The position numbers and the translations under genes are program-made. Under the pieces are notes generated by a model. That model did not search any database. It saw only the letters and a program-made list of their open reading frames with translations, and was not told where the DNA came from. Source: Sphingosinicella microcystinivorans (lineage in GTDB: Bacteria > Pseudomonadota > Alphaproteobacteria > Sphingomonadales > Sphingomonadaceae). Taken from it: a DNA stretch of 64,000 bases. This document shows positions 27,349 through 36,334 of the stretch, one piece after another; positions within the stretch are counted from its first letter, which is position 1; every line of letters begins with the position of its first letter. The stretch is from contig NZ_RBWX01000008.1 in the NCBI RefSeq assembly GCF_003634215.1, positions 310,001 to 374,000 of the forward strand, given 5' to 3'.

Positions 27349-27563
27349 TGCGCGGCCTTGTTCCCATGCTGCTGGCAGCGTTCACGATGGCCATTCCCGA
27401 TGCGGCGCTCGGCTCGCAGCGGATGATGGAAATCTGCAGCAGCGACGGACAGCGCAAGGTCATCGTCGTCGAAGGCGATCCCTCCGCGCCTCAGGATACG
27501 CCCCACTGCGACCGCAAGGCCTGCCACGCCGCCTGCCAGCGAAGGCTGTTCGGCCAACGCTGA
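27348..27563 (+). CDS. Small secreted Cys/His-containing protein of unknown function
   Basis: A 71-residue protein with a Sec-type signal (MRGLVPMLLAAFTMAIPDAALGS) and a mature part of about 48 residues. It holds MEICSSDGQRKVIVV and then HCDRKACHAAC: four Cys and two His in a short span. The start overlaps the ccoS stop (TGATG), so it is translationally coupled to the cbb3 assembly operon. I do not recognise a named family; a general resemblance to small DUF2946-like proteins is weak. A periplasmic metal-handling or redox role for oxidase assembly is a guess from place and residues. Confidence 0.65.
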   Translation: MRGLVPMLLAAFTMAIPDAALGSQRMMEICSSDGQRKVIVVEGDPSAPQDTPHCDRKACHAACQRRLFGQR

Positions 27564-27637
27564 TTGCCGGTGGCGCTCGGCAGTTCCCCGCACTATCGTG
27601 CCGCTGCCGTTCATATCCATCATGACAGCGAGGTCGA

Positions 27638-28240
27638 ATGCCGGTCGCACGCCTGCTTGCACTCGTTATCTGCCTCGCCGCCTGTGTGGGCATCGGCATT
27701 GAATTTCAGAACCTGCTCGGCAAGGGCCAGTCGCTTGTCGGTGCAACCTGGGCGCTCGCAGGGTATTTCACGATCCTGACGAATGCGATCGTGGCCGTCC
27801 TGTTCGGCATGATCGCCGCTGCCGCAGGCCGCACGCAAAGACCGCGAACGGTTGCCGGCATCGCCGCTGCAATTGCGCTCGTGGGCGTCGTGTTCGCTTT
27901 GCTGCTTGAAGGGATGCGGCCGCTCGGCGGCTCCGTCGCCGTGTCGGACTTCCTGCTGCACAGGTTCACGCCCGTGGCTGTCCCGCTTTACTGGCTGCTG
28001 TTCACGCGCAAAGGCGTGCTGTCTTGGCGCGATCCGCTGCTGTGGGCGCTCTACCCGATCGCCTACCTCGGCTATGCGCTCGCGCGCGGACTGTCGGGAG
28101 AACGCTTTGCCTATCCGTTCATCGATGTCGGCGCGATCGGCTGGATGCAGGCCGCAGTCAACGCGGCTGCGATCGGCGCGGGCTTCGTTGTCGCCGGACA
28201 GATCATGGTCTTCGTCGATAGACTGCTCGCTCGCCGCTGA
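27638..28240 (+). CDS. Pr6Pr family membrane protein
   Basis: A 200-residue integral membrane protein with about six spans. The segment LAGYFTILTNAIVAVLFG and the later DFLLHRFTPVAVPLYWLLF and RDPLLWALYPIAYLGYALAR match the Pr6Pr (FAR-17a/AIG1-like) family. The function of bacterial members is unknown. It begins 74 bp after the cco operon and ends at a strong terminator, so it may be read with the operon, but no biochemical link is evident. Confidence 0.8.
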   Translation: MPVARLLALVICLAACVGIGIEFQNLLGKGQSLVGATWALAGYFTILTNAIVAVLFGMIAAAAGRTQRPRTVAGIAAAIALVGVVFALLLEGMRPLGGSVAVSDFLLHRFTPVAVPLYWLLFTRKGVLSWRDPLLWALYPIAYLGYALARGLSGERFAYPFIDVGAIGWMQAAVNAAAIGAGFVVAGQIMVFVDRLLARR

Positions 28241-28249
28241 ACCCAAAAC

Positions 28250-28286
28250 AAAACCCCTCCCCGGCGTGATGCCGGGAAGGGGTTTT
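28250..28286. terminator. Bidirectional terminator between Pr6Pr and ompW
   Basis: The arm AAAACCCCTCCCCGGC (28250-28265) pairs with GCCGGGAAGGGGTTTT (28271-28286) around GTGAT, with one internal mismatch region. A and T runs on the two sides give U-tracts on both strands, and the flanking genes converge on it. Confidence 0.92.
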
Positions 28287-28303
28287 CGTACGTGTCGGAC
28301 GGA

Positions 28304-28972
28304 TCAGAAGCGGAAGCCGACGCCCGCACCCACCACGATCGGATCGATGTTGATCTTAACGCGCTGGGTTCCCGCCGCTGTCGTGTCCAGACGCGCGGTG
28401 GTATCCATGTCGATGTATTTAACGTCGAGGTTCAGGAACATCTTCTTGTTGAGATCGATGTCGAGACCCGCCTGCACGGCCCAGCCGAAGCTGTCCTTCA
28501 GCCGCACCTTCGTGTCGCCCACCGCCGCTTCAAGCGCGCTGGAAGCTTTGTCGTTGTAGAACATCGTGTAGTTGACGCCCGCGCCGACATACGGCCGCAC
28601 CTTGCCTTCGGGCATGAAGTGATACTGCGCCGTCAGCGTCGGCGGCAGAACCCACGTGGAGGCGAGTTTGCCAATGGTGCCGGTCGTGCCCGTCCTGCCG
28701 CTCGCCGTGTGCTTGGTCGTGGCGGCGATCAATTCGAAGCCGATATTGTTTGTCGCCATATAGGTGAAATCTACCTCGGGCGCGATGGCGTTATCGAGGC
28801 TGACCTTCTCGCCCGGGAAGGCAGGCAGAACGCTGCCGCTCTTCTCGTTCGGCGCAACGACGATGCCGCGCAGGCGCACCAGAAAATCACCCGCCGCGGC
28901 GTGAGCCAAATTCGGCGAAACTGTGGCCGCTGCGGCAATGCCCATCAGCATGGCGGCCTTGATACGGGTCAT
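28304..28972 (-). CDS. ompW: OmpW family outer-membrane protein
   Basis: A 222-residue eight-stranded beta-barrel protein of the OmpW family, a small outer-membrane channel for hydrophobic compounds. A Sec signal ends near SPNLAHA; the mature part begins GDFLVRLRGIVVAPNE, and contains LPPTLTAQYHFMPEGKVRPY, and a closing strand ending VGAGVGFRF with C-terminal Phe. It converges on the strong terminator. A degenerate FNR-like site lies 60 bp upstream (29032-29045). Confidence 0.9.
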   Translation of the reverse strand: MTRIKAAMLMGIAAAATVSPNLAHAAAGDFLVRLRGIVVAPNEKSGSVLPAFPGEKVSLDNAIAPEVDFTYMATNNIGFELIAATTKHTASGRTGTTGTIGKLASTWVLPPTLTAQYHFMPEGKVRPYVGAGVNYTMFYNDKASSALEAAVGDTKVRLKDSFGWAVQAGLDIDLNKKMFLNLDVKYIDMDTTARLDTTAAGTQRVKINIDPIVVGAGVGFRF

Positions 28973-29073
28973 GACAAATCCCCTTCAACGTGTTTGACCC
29001 CACCGCGATACGCCCCTTGCGACCCATCACTTTGATCTGTCGCAAACATTGCCGATTTGTAGAACCGATGTGG

Positions 29074-30393
29074 TTATATTGCGCTACTGAACCGCTGCGC
29101 GTCCGGATGGCGATAAATATCGAAGCATGATGCGATGGCGCGCGCATAGGGCAGCGCACCGTCCTTCAGCGAAATCGCGTTCTCACCCACGCTGCACAGC
29201 CCCCGCGCAACGAAAGGCTGCAGGCGTTGGCGCGTCTCGGCATCCGGCGGATACCCTTCGAAGGACGCCCAGCCGCTGCACAGGATCGCCTCGATGATCG
29301 CGCCGCGCCGCCTGTCGTCCTCGGAACGGAACACGCCGAGCGCGCCGGTCAGCTTCCCGTCACCCGCTAGCCCCCGGTAGCGACCGACATTCTTCTCGTT
29401 CTGCACGAAGCGATCGGGAAAGCTGCTGATTGCGGTGGCGCCGAAGCCAAGCAGAACCTCGCTTTCGTCATCGGTGAAGCCCTGAAAGTTCCGACGCAGA
29501 CGACCGCTTGAGGCCGCACGGGCCATGCTGTCGTCCGGCAGCGCGAAATGGTCGAAACCGATCGGCTGGTAGCCGGCGGCGATGAGCATTTCATACCCAC
29601 GCTCAGCCATGCGGAAGCGCGCCTCGGCGCCGGGCAGATGCGTACCATCAATGCGCCGCTGGCGCGGAATACGCGAAGGCAAATGCGCGTAGCCGAAGAG
29701 CGCGATGCGATCGGGCGCGAGCCGGATCGCATCCTCAAGCGTCGCAGCGAGGTCCTCGTCGGTCTGTTCAGGAAGCCCGTACATCAAATCGAAGTTCAGT
29801 GAGCGGACACCCGCGCGGCGCAGCGATTCCACGGTACGCTTTATCTCGTCGAGCGGCTGCAACCGGCCGATCGCCGCCTGCACGTGCGGGGCGAACGTCT
29901 GCACGCCCAGGCTGACACGGCGAAACGGCGCCATCGCGACGATCCGCTCCCATTCCGGCGTGTAGCTGCGTGGATCGAGCTCGATCGCCATGTCGGCGTC
30001 GAGCGCGCGGAAGGCCCATGTCAGCCGCTCAAGCAGGCGCACGAACGCGATCGGCGGCACCGCATTCGGGCTGCCGCCGCCAAACGCAATGCTGCGCACA
30101 TGGCCGCGCCCCTGCAGCATCCGCGCCACCGTGCTGATTTCGCGGTCCAGCGCCTGCATATAGGCACCAAGCCGCTGCCGGTGCCCCGCCGCGCCCGTGT
30201 TGCAGCCGCAATACCAGCAAATGGCGTCGCAATAAGGGATATGGAGATAGAGCGAGAGCGCGGTTTCCGCTGAGATTCCGCCGAACCCGTCCGCATGGAA
30301 GCCGGCATCCACCGAGCGAAACTCCGCCGCGGTCGGATAGCTCGTGTAGCGCGGCACGGCGCTGTTCAGCAGCTCGGGGTGATACCTCCACAT
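29074..30393 (-). CDS. hemN: Oxygen-independent coproporphyrinogen III oxidase
   Basis: Radical SAM enzyme of haem synthesis that works without oxygen. The 439-residue protein opens MWRYHPELLNSAVPRYTSYP, standard for HemN. The cluster motif is YCDAICWYCGC with Cys55, Cys59 and Cys62, then FGGGSPNAV, ELDPRSYTPE and LNFDLMYGLPEQT. The ATG at 30393 is chosen because it gives the canonical N-terminus; the frame stays open upstream but would cross the FNR box. Haem supply under low oxygen fits the nearby cbb3 genes and shared FNR box. Confidence 0.95.
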   Translation of the reverse strand: MWRYHPELLNSAVPRYTSYPTAAEFRSVDAGFHADGFGGISAETALSLYLHIPYCDAICWYCGCNTGAAGHRQRLGAYMQALDREISTVARMLQGRGHVRSIAFGGGSPNAVPPIAFVRLLERLTWAFRALDADMAIELDPRSYTPEWERIVAMAPFRRVSLGVQTFAPHVQAAIGRLQPLDEIKRTVESLRRAGVRSLNFDLMYGLPEQTDEDLAATLEDAIRLAPDRIALFGYAHLPSRIPRQRRIDGTHLPGAEARFRMAERGYEMLIAAGYQPIGFDHFALPDDSMARAASSGRLRRNFQGFTDDESEVLLGFGATAISSFPDRFVQNEKNVGRYRGLAGDGKLTGALGVFRSEDDRRRGAIIEAILCSGWASFEGYPPDAETRQRLQPFVARGLCSVGENAISLKDGALPYARAIASCFDIYRHPDAQRFSSAI

Positions 30394-30429
30394 GGTTCTC
30401 GTTTCGCGGCTTTTGCAACAGGCTTCATT

Positions 30430-30443
30430 GACGCAGGTCAATT
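30430..30443. promoter_or_regulatory. FNR/FixK box between hemN and fdsG
   Basis: TTGACGCAGGTCAA, identical base for base to the site before ccoN, lies 37 bp upstream of hemN and 81 bp upstream of the chosen fdsG start. Control of hemN by an FNR-type regulator is common in alphaproteobacteria; whether the same site also drives the formate dehydrogenase operon is inferred from the shared spacer. Confidence 0.87.
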
Positions 30444-30523
30444 GCAGCGACTGAAGTTGCGGAGCGTGCGCCAAGGTGGAATTGAAATTGTTCATAAGGC
30501 CGCGCGGCGCTACACCGCCCGGC

Positions 30524-30946
30524 ATGAGGGACGATCGCCTGGCCGAGATCATCGCGGCGCACACACACCGCGAGGGCGCGCTGCTGCCCATTTTGAACGA
30601 CGTACAGGCGGCATTCGGCTGCGTGGACGAGGACGCGGTGCGCAGCATTGCCGCCGCGCTCAACCTCAGCCGCGCCGAGGTGCACGGTGTCATCAGCTTC
30701 TATCACGACTATAAGGCGAAGGCCGATCCGCGCCCCGTCCTCAAGCTCTGCCGCGCCGAGGCCTGTCAGGCGCGCGGCGTCGAAGCGCTGGTCGCCGATG
30801 CGCAAGCGACGGCGGGTGAGCGGGTACACATCGAAACCGTTTATTGCCTGGGCCTGTGCTCGGTCGGCCCGGCAGCGATGGCGAACGGCAATGTGCACGC
30901 CCGGCTGGACGCGCAGCGCCTCAACACCCTGATCGAGGCGCTCTGA
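30524..30946 (+). CDS. fdsG: NAD-dependent formate dehydrogenase gamma subunit
   Basis: A 140-residue NuoE-like 2Fe-2S protein that relays electrons in the soluble formate dehydrogenase complex. The first part reads REGALLPILNDVQAAFG and VHGVISFYHDY, and cluster cysteines appear in CRAEACQARG and YCLGLCSVGP. I chose the ATG at 30524; a GTG at 30476 in frame would add 16 residues unlike the family. It is first of fdsG-B-A-D-fdhD and ends 3 bp before fdsB. Confidence 0.93.
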   Translation: MRDDRLAEIIAAHTHREGALLPILNDVQAAFGCVDEDAVRSIAAALNLSRAEVHGVISFYHDYKAKADPRPVLKLCRAEACQARGVEALVADAQATAGERVHIETVYCLGLCSVGPAAMANGNVHARLDAQRLNTLIEAL

Positions 30947-30949
30947 ACG

Positions 30950-32473
30950 ATGCAGATTCGCATTTCCGACGATGCGGCGGCGCTTGCCTGCGGTGCGGAC
31001 GCCGTCGCTGACGCCTTCGTGAAGGCAGGCCAGGTGCCCGAGCGTGTATCGAGCTGGGGGATGCACTGGCTCGAACCGCTCGTCGAGGTGGGCGGCATCG
31101 GCTACGGCCCGGTGACGCCGGACCGCGTGCCCGACATTCTTGCCGGCAGCGCCGATGATCTCCGCATCGGCGCCGTCGCCGAGCACGCCTTCATCAAGGG
31201 TCAACAGCGCCTCACCTTCGCGCGCTTCGGCAAGACGCGTCCGCTCAGCCTTGAAGATTATGCCGCGACAGGCGGCTGGAAGGGCCTTGAGCGTGCACGC
31301 ACGCTCGGGCCGGACGACACGATCGCCGAAGTGCTCGCCTCGGGCCTGCGCGGACGCGGCGGTGCCGGCTTCCCGGCGGGCATCAAATGGCGCACGGTCG
31401 CGTACGCCAAGGCGCCGCGCAAATTCATCGTCTGCAACGCCGACGAAGGCGACAGCGGCACCTTCGCCGACCGCATGGTGATGGAGGGCGACCCCTTCAT
31501 GCTGATCGAAGGCATGGCGATCGCCGGACTCGCCGTGGGCGCAGGCAAAGCTTACGTTTACATCCGCAGCGAATATCCGCACGCCATCGCGAAGATGGAG
31601 GCCGCCGCCGCACTCGCCGCGCCGATCATCGCGCCGTTCGAGGTCGAGGTTCGTACCGGCGCGGGCGCCTATGTGTGCGGCGAGGAAACCTCCCTGCTGA
31701 ACAGCCTTGAAGGCAAGCGCGGCGAGGTTCGCGCCAAGCCGCCGCTGCCCGCGCACGAAGGCCTGTTCGGCTGCCCCACGGTCATCAACAACGTGCTCAC
31801 GCTCGCGGCGGTGCCGTTCGTACTCGCGGAGGGCGCGAAGGCCTACGCCGACTACGGCATGGGCCGATCGCGCGGCACGATGCCGGTGCAGCTTGCCGGT
31901 AACATCAAGCACGGCGGCCTCTATGAAACCGCGTTCGGCATCACGCTCGGCGCGCTCGTGAACGACATTGGCGGCGGCACCGCCTCCGGTCGCCCGGTGC
32001 GCGCGGTACAGGTAGGCGGACCGCTCGGTGCCTACATCCCCGTGTCCCAGTTCGATCTGCCGTTCGACTACGAAGCTTTCGCGGCGGCGGACGGCCTTAT
32101 CGGCCACGGCGGCATCGTCGTGTTCGACGACAGCGTGGACATGGCGCGGCAGGCGCGCTTCGCGATGCAGTTCTGCGCGGTGGAAAGCTGCGGCAAGTGC
32201 ACGCCGTGCCGTATCGGCGCAGTGCGCGGCGTGGAGACGATCGACCGCCTGATGGCGGGCGGACGCGCGCGCGGCGCCATCGAAAATCTGCCGCAGATCC
32301 ACAACGCAAACCGCAAGGCGCGGAGCGCGGCGGACGAGGTCGCGCTGCTTCGCGACCTCTGCGAAACCATGAAGTTCGGCTCACTCTGCGCGCTCGGTGG
32401 CTTCACACCCTACCCCGTGCTTTCGGCGCTCAATCACTTCCCGGAGGATTTTGTGGTAGAGTCCGCATCATGA
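30950..32473 (+). CDS. fdsB: NAD-dependent formate dehydrogenase beta subunit
   Basis: NuoF-like FMN and NAD binding subunit (507 residues) that delivers electrons to NAD+. After an N-terminal thioredoxin-like domain of about 110 residues come GLRGRGGAGFPAGIKW (NADH/FMN site), CNADEGDSGTFADR and the 4Fe-4S motif ESCGKCTPCRIGAVRG near residue 415. Its stop overlaps the fdsA start (ATGA). Confidence 0.95.
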   Translation: MQIRISDDAAALACGADAVADAFVKAGQVPERVSSWGMHWLEPLVEVGGIGYGPVTPDRVPDILAGSADDLRIGAVAEHAFIKGQQRLTFARFGKTRPLSLEDYAATGGWKGLERARTLGPDDTIAEVLASGLRGRGGAGFPAGIKWRTVAYAKAPRKFIVCNADEGDSGTFADRMVMEGDPFMLIEGMAIAGLAVGAGKAYVYIRSEYPHAIAKMEAAAALAAPIIAPFEVEVRTGAGAYVCGEETSLLNSLEGKRGEVRAKPPLPAHEGLFGCPTVINNVLTLAAVPFVLAEGAKAYADYGMGRSRGTMPVQLAGNIKHGGLYETAFGITLGALVNDIGGGTASGRPVRAVQVGGPLGAYIPVSQFDLPFDYEAFAAADGLIGHGGIVVFDDSVDMARQARFAMQFCAVESCGKCTPCRIGAVRGVETIDRLMAGGRARGAIENLPQIHNANRKARSAADEVALLRDLCETMKFGSLCALGGFTPYPVLSALNHFPEDFVVESAS

Positions 32474-35313
32474 CCTACGTTCGCCAGAACGATTTCGGCA
32501 CGCCCGCCGTCTCCGCCGAAGAGACCGTCACGCTCACCATCGACGGGCGCGACGTGACCGTGCCGCAGGGCACCACGGTGATGCGCGCCGCCGCCGAGAT
32601 CGGCACCGCGATCCCCAAGCTCTGCGCAACAGACAACCTGAAGCAGTTCGGTTCCTGCCGTCTCTGCCTCGTCGAGATCGACGGCGCGCGCGGCACGCCC
32701 GCCTCCTGCACCACACCGGTTGCGAGCGGCATGGTCGTCCACACCGAAACGCCCCGGCTGCAAAAGCTGCGGCGCGGCGTGATGGAGCTTTACATCTCCG
32801 ATCACCCGCTCGACTGCCTCACCTGCAGCGCCAACAACGATTGCGAGCTGCAGGATCAGGCCGCCGCCGTGGGCCTGCGCGACGTGCGCTACGGCTACGA
32901 GGGCGAGAACCATCTCGGGCTCGAGACGGACACGTCCAACCCCTATTTCGATTTCGACCCGTCGAAGTGCATCGCCTGCTCGCGCTGCGTGCGCGCGTGC
33001 GACGAGGTGCAGGGCACGTTCGCGCTCACCATGGACGGGCGCGGCTTCGCCTCCAAGATATCGGCGGGCCTCGCAAGCGACGACTTCCTCGGCTCCGAAT
33101 GCGTCTCGTGCGGTGCCTGCGTGCAGGCCTGCCCCACAGCGACGCTGCAGGAAAAGGCGGTGAAGGAAATCGGCCTCCCCGACCGCAGCGTCGTCACCAC
33201 CTGCGCCTATTGCGGCGTCGGCTGCACCTTCCGCGCCGAGATGCGCGGTGAGCAACTCGTGCGCATGGTGCCGTGGAAGGACGGCAAGGCCAATCGCGGC
33301 CACAGCTGCGTCAAGGGCCGCTTCGCATGGGGCTACGCGCAGCACGCGGACCGCATCCTGAAGCCGATGATCCGCGCGAGCATCGCCGACCCGTGGCGCG
33401 AGGTGGAATGGGACGAAGCCTTCGCCTACGCCGCTTCCGAACTGAAGCGCATCGCCGCGAAATACGGGCGTGGCGCGCTCGGCGGCATCACCTCGTCGCG
33501 CTGCACGAACGAGGAGACGTTCCTCGTCCAAAAGCTGGTCCGCGCGGGCTTCGGCAACAACAATGTCGATACGTGCGCGCGCGTCTGCCACTCGCCGACA
33601 GGCTATGGCCTCAAGACCACGTTCGGCACATCGGCGGGCACGCAGGATTTCGACAGCGTCGAACAGAGCGACGTGATGCTCGTCATCGGCGCGAACCCCA
33701 CGGACGGGCATCCGGTTTTCGCCAGCCGCATGAAACGCCGCCTGCGGCAGGGCGCGAAGCTGATCGTCATCGATCCGCGCCGCACCGATCTCGTCCGCTC
33801 ACCGCATATAGAGGCGCAGCATCACCTGCCGCTCAAACCCGGCACCAACGTCGCGGTGCTGACGGCGATGGCGCATGTCATCGTCACAGAAGGTCTCGCC
33901 AACGAAGCCTTCATTCGCGAACGCTGCGACTGGGACGAGTATCAGGACTGGGCGACATTCGTGTCGGAGGCGAAGCATTCGCCCGAAACGCTCGCCGCAG
34001 TCACCGGCGTCGATCCAACCGAACTCCGCGCCGCCGCGCGCCTTTATGCGACCGGCGGCAACGCCGCGATTTACTATGGCCTCGGCGTCACCGAGCATTC
34101 GCAGGGCTCCTCCACCGTCATGGCGATCGCCAACCTCGCGATGGTGACGGGCAACATCGGCCGGCCCGGCGTCGGCGTGAACCCGCTGCGCGGGCAGAAC
34201 AACGTGCAGGGCGCCTGCGACATGGGCAGCTTCCCGCACGAGCTTTCCGGCTACCGCCACATCTCGGATGGCGCCGCGCGCAAACTGTTCGAGGATGACT
34301 GGGGCGTGACCCTCGATCCGGAGCCTGGCCTTCGCATCCCCAACATGCTGGACGCCGCCGTCGACGGCACATTCAAGGCGCTCTACATTCAGGGAGAGGA
34401 CATTCTCCAGTCCGACCCGGATACGAAGCACGTCGCCGCCGGTCTCGCCGCGATGGAATGCGTGATCGTCCACGATCTGTTTTTGAACGAAACCGCGAAC
34501 TACGCGCACATCTTTCTGCCCGGCTCCACCTTCCTCGAAAAGGACGGCACCTTCACCAACGCCGAACGCCGCATCCAGCCCGTGCGCAAGGTAATGTCGC
34601 CGCTGAACGGACTTGCCGACTGGGAGGTGACGCAACGCGTCGCGCAGGCAATGGACCTCGACTGGCACTACACGCACCCTTCGGAGATCATGGACGAGAT
34701 CGCGCGCCTCACCCCCAGCTTCACGGGCGTCAGCTTCGAGCGCCTGGATGCAGAAGGTTCGCTGCAATGGCCGGTGAACGAAGCGGCACCGGATGGCACG
34801 CCGGTCATGCACATCGGCGGTTTCGTGCGCGGGCGCGGCAAGTTCGTCGTCACCGACTACGTACCGACCGACGAGCGTACGGGGCCGCGTTTTCCGCTGC
34901 TGCTCACCACGGGCCGCATCCTCTCGCACTACAACGTCGGCGCGCAGACGCGGCGCACGGCGAACGTCGCGTGGCACCCCGAAGACCTCCTCGAAATCCA
35001 CCCCACGGATGCCGAAAATCGCGGTCTCAAGGACGGCGACTGGGTCAAGCTCGCCAGCCGTTCGGGTGAAACGACGCTGCGCGCGCTGGTGACGGACCGC
35101 GTGGCGCCGGGCGTCGTCTACACCACCTTCCACCATCCGATGACGCAGGCGAACGTCGTCACCACCGATTATTCGGACTGGGCCACCAACTGCCCCGAAT
35201 ACAAGGTGACTGCGGTGCAGGTCGCAGCCTCGAACGGCCCCACCGACTGGCAGGAGGATTATTCGCGCCTCAGCGAACGCGCCCGCCGCATCGAAGGGGT
35301 CGCCGCCGAATGA
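32470..35313 (+). CDS. fdsA: NAD-dependent formate dehydrogenase alpha subunit (molybdenum catalytic)
   Basis: A 947-residue bis-MGD molybdoenzyme oxidising formate to carbon dioxide. The N-terminal NuoG-like part has a 2Fe-2S site (FGSCRLCLVEI), an HDCLTC-type motif (HPLDCLTCSANNDCELQ) and two ferredoxin sites (CIACSRCVRACDE, CVSCGACVQACPT). The catalytic part starts with CAYCGVGCTF. The Mo ligand is Cys373 in DTCARVCHSPTGYG, followed by His374, so this is a cysteine, not selenocysteine, enzyme. The start at 32470 overlaps fdsB; frame upstream belongs to another gene. Confidence 0.96.
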   Translation: MTYVRQNDFGTPAVSAEETVTLTIDGRDVTVPQGTTVMRAAAEIGTAIPKLCATDNLKQFGSCRLCLVEIDGARGTPASCTTPVASGMVVHTETPRLQKLRRGVMELYISDHPLDCLTCSANNDCELQDQAAAVGLRDVRYGYEGENHLGLETDTSNPYFDFDPSKCIACSRCVRACDEVQGTFALTMDGRGFASKISAGLASDDFLGSECVSCGACVQACPTATLQEKAVKEIGLPDRSVVTTCAYCGVGCTFRAEMRGEQLVRMVPWKDGKANRGHSCVKGRFAWGYAQHADRILKPMIRASIADPWREVEWDEAFAYAASELKRIAAKYGRGALGGITSSRCTNEETFLVQKLVRAGFGNNNVDTCARVCHSPTGYGLKTTFGTSAGTQDFDSVEQSDVMLVIGANPTDGHPVFASRMKRRLRQGAKLIVIDPRRTDLVRSPHIEAQHHLPLKPGTNVAVLTAMAHVIVTEGLANEAFIRERCDWDEYQDWATFVSEAKHSPETLAAVTGVDPTELRAAARLYATGGNAAIYYGLGVTEHSQGSSTVMAIANLAMVTGNIGRPGVGVNPLRGQNNVQGACDMGSFPHELSGYRHISDGAARKLFEDDWGVTLDPEPGLRIPNMLDAAVDGTFKALYIQGEDILQSDPDTKHVAAGLAAMECVIVHDLFLNETANYAHIFLPGSTFLEKDGTFTNAERRIQPVRKVMSPLNGLADWEVTQRVAQAMDLDWHYTHPSEIMDEIARLTPSFTGVSFERLDAEGSLQWPVNEAAPDGTPVMHIGGFVRGRGKFVVTDYVPTDERTGPRFPLLLTTGRILSHYNVGAQTRRTANVAWHPEDLLEIHPTDAENRGLKDGDWVKLASRSGETTLRALVTDRVAPGVVYTTFHHPMTQANVVTTDYSDWATNCPEYKVTAVQVAASNGPTDWQEDYSRLSERARRIEGVAAE

Positions 35314-35534
35314 GTCCCGCGGAGAAGCTCGTTTACATGGCGAACCAGATCGCGCGGAACCTCGAAACCGCGGGTCGGGACCATGCCGCGCGCCAGACGG
35401 CGGAGCACATCATCGCCTTCTGGGATCCGCGCATGAAGCAGATGATTCTGAATCACCTCGACGCAGGCGGTACGGGCCTTTCCGAAATCGCACATGCCGC
35501 AATCGCCGAAGTCCGCGCGAACGTCGATGCCTGA
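35310..35534 (+). CDS. fdsD: Formate dehydrogenase delta subunit
   Basis: A 74-residue protein beginning MSPAEKLVYMANQIARN and continuing DPRMKQMILNHL, the pattern of FdsD, a small subunit needed for mature active enzyme. It overlaps the fdsA stop by 4 bases and the fdhD start by 8. Confidence 0.92.
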   Translation: MSPAEKLVYMANQIARNLETAGRDHAARQTAEHIIAFWDPRMKQMILNHLDAGGTGLSEIAHAAIAEVRANVDA

Positions 35535-36309
35535 CGCCTCCGCGCGCGAAACGCGGTTCACGGAAATCTTCGCAAGCGGCGGCGCGGCGGAAATCGCCCG
35601 CGACATTCCAGTCGAAACCCCCGTCGCGCTCGAATTCAACGGCATCGCCTATGCGGTGATGATGGCGACGCCTGCCGACCTTGCCGATTTCGTCACCGGC
35701 TTCGCGATCACCGAAGGCCTCGTCGCCCGCGCGCAGGACATCGACGACGTCGATATCGCGGAGACGGACAAGGGCTGGATCGTCCGCGTGCAGCTTCCCG
35801 CCGAGGCGGCCGCACCCGTGATGGAACGCGCGCGCCGCCGCGTTTCCGAAAGTAGCTGCGGCCTCTGCGGCATCGAGAATCTAGAGCAGATCGCCCGCCC
35901 TCTGCCCCGCATCGCCGCGCCGCTCGCCGTCGAGCCGCAGGCGATCTTCACCGCACTTGGCGCGCTCCGCGATCATCAGCATCTGGGCCGCCGCACCGCC
36001 GCCGTTCACGCCGCTGCCTTCTGTGACCTCGGCGGCACCATTCTTGCCGTGCGCGAGGATGTCGGCCGCCACAACGCGCTCGACAAGCTGATCGGCGGGC
36101 TTGCGGTCGCAGGCATCGCGGCGGGCGACGGCGTCTTCCTGCTCTCCGCCCGGTGCAGCTACGAGCTTGTGGAGAAAACGGTCGTAGCAGGTGGCCGCGC
36201 GCTCGCTACCATCTCCGCGCCGACAACGCTCGCCATCGACCGCGCAAAGGCGGCCGGGCTCGCGCTTCATGTGCTCGCAAGGGAAGATTCACTCTTGCGC
36301 GTCATGTAG
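35527..36309 (+). CDS. fdhD: Formate dehydrogenase accessory sulfurtransferase FdhD
   Basis: A 260-residue chaperone that delivers sulfur from a cysteine desulfurase to the molybdenum cofactor of formate dehydrogenase (also called FdsC in this operon type). The catalytic CxxC is in [23 protein letters not shown]-like [12 protein letters not shown] and [15 protein letters not shown] are family hallmarks. In most fds operons it precedes fdsD; here it follows it. The ATG at 35527 overlaps fdsD. Confidence 0.94.
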   Translation: MPDASARETRFTEIFASGGAAEIARDIPVETPVALEFNGIAYAVMMATPADLADFVTGFAITEGLVARAQDIDDVDIAETDKGWIVRVQLPAEAAAPVMERARRRVSESSCGLCGIENLEQIARPLPRIAAPLAVEPQAIFTALGALRDHQHLGRRTAAVHAAAFCDLGGTILAVREDVGRHNALDKLIGGLAVAGIAAGDGVFLLSARCSYELVEKTVVAGGRALATISAPTTLAIDRAKAAGLALHVLAREDSLLRVM

Positions 36310-36334
36310 CGATTGGTTCTCAGGGGATATGTCG

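Noticed and set aside
30394-30693. Upstream extension of hemN
   Set aside because: The extra 100 residues cross the FNR box and the start of fdsG, and the canonical HemN N-terminus begins at 30393.
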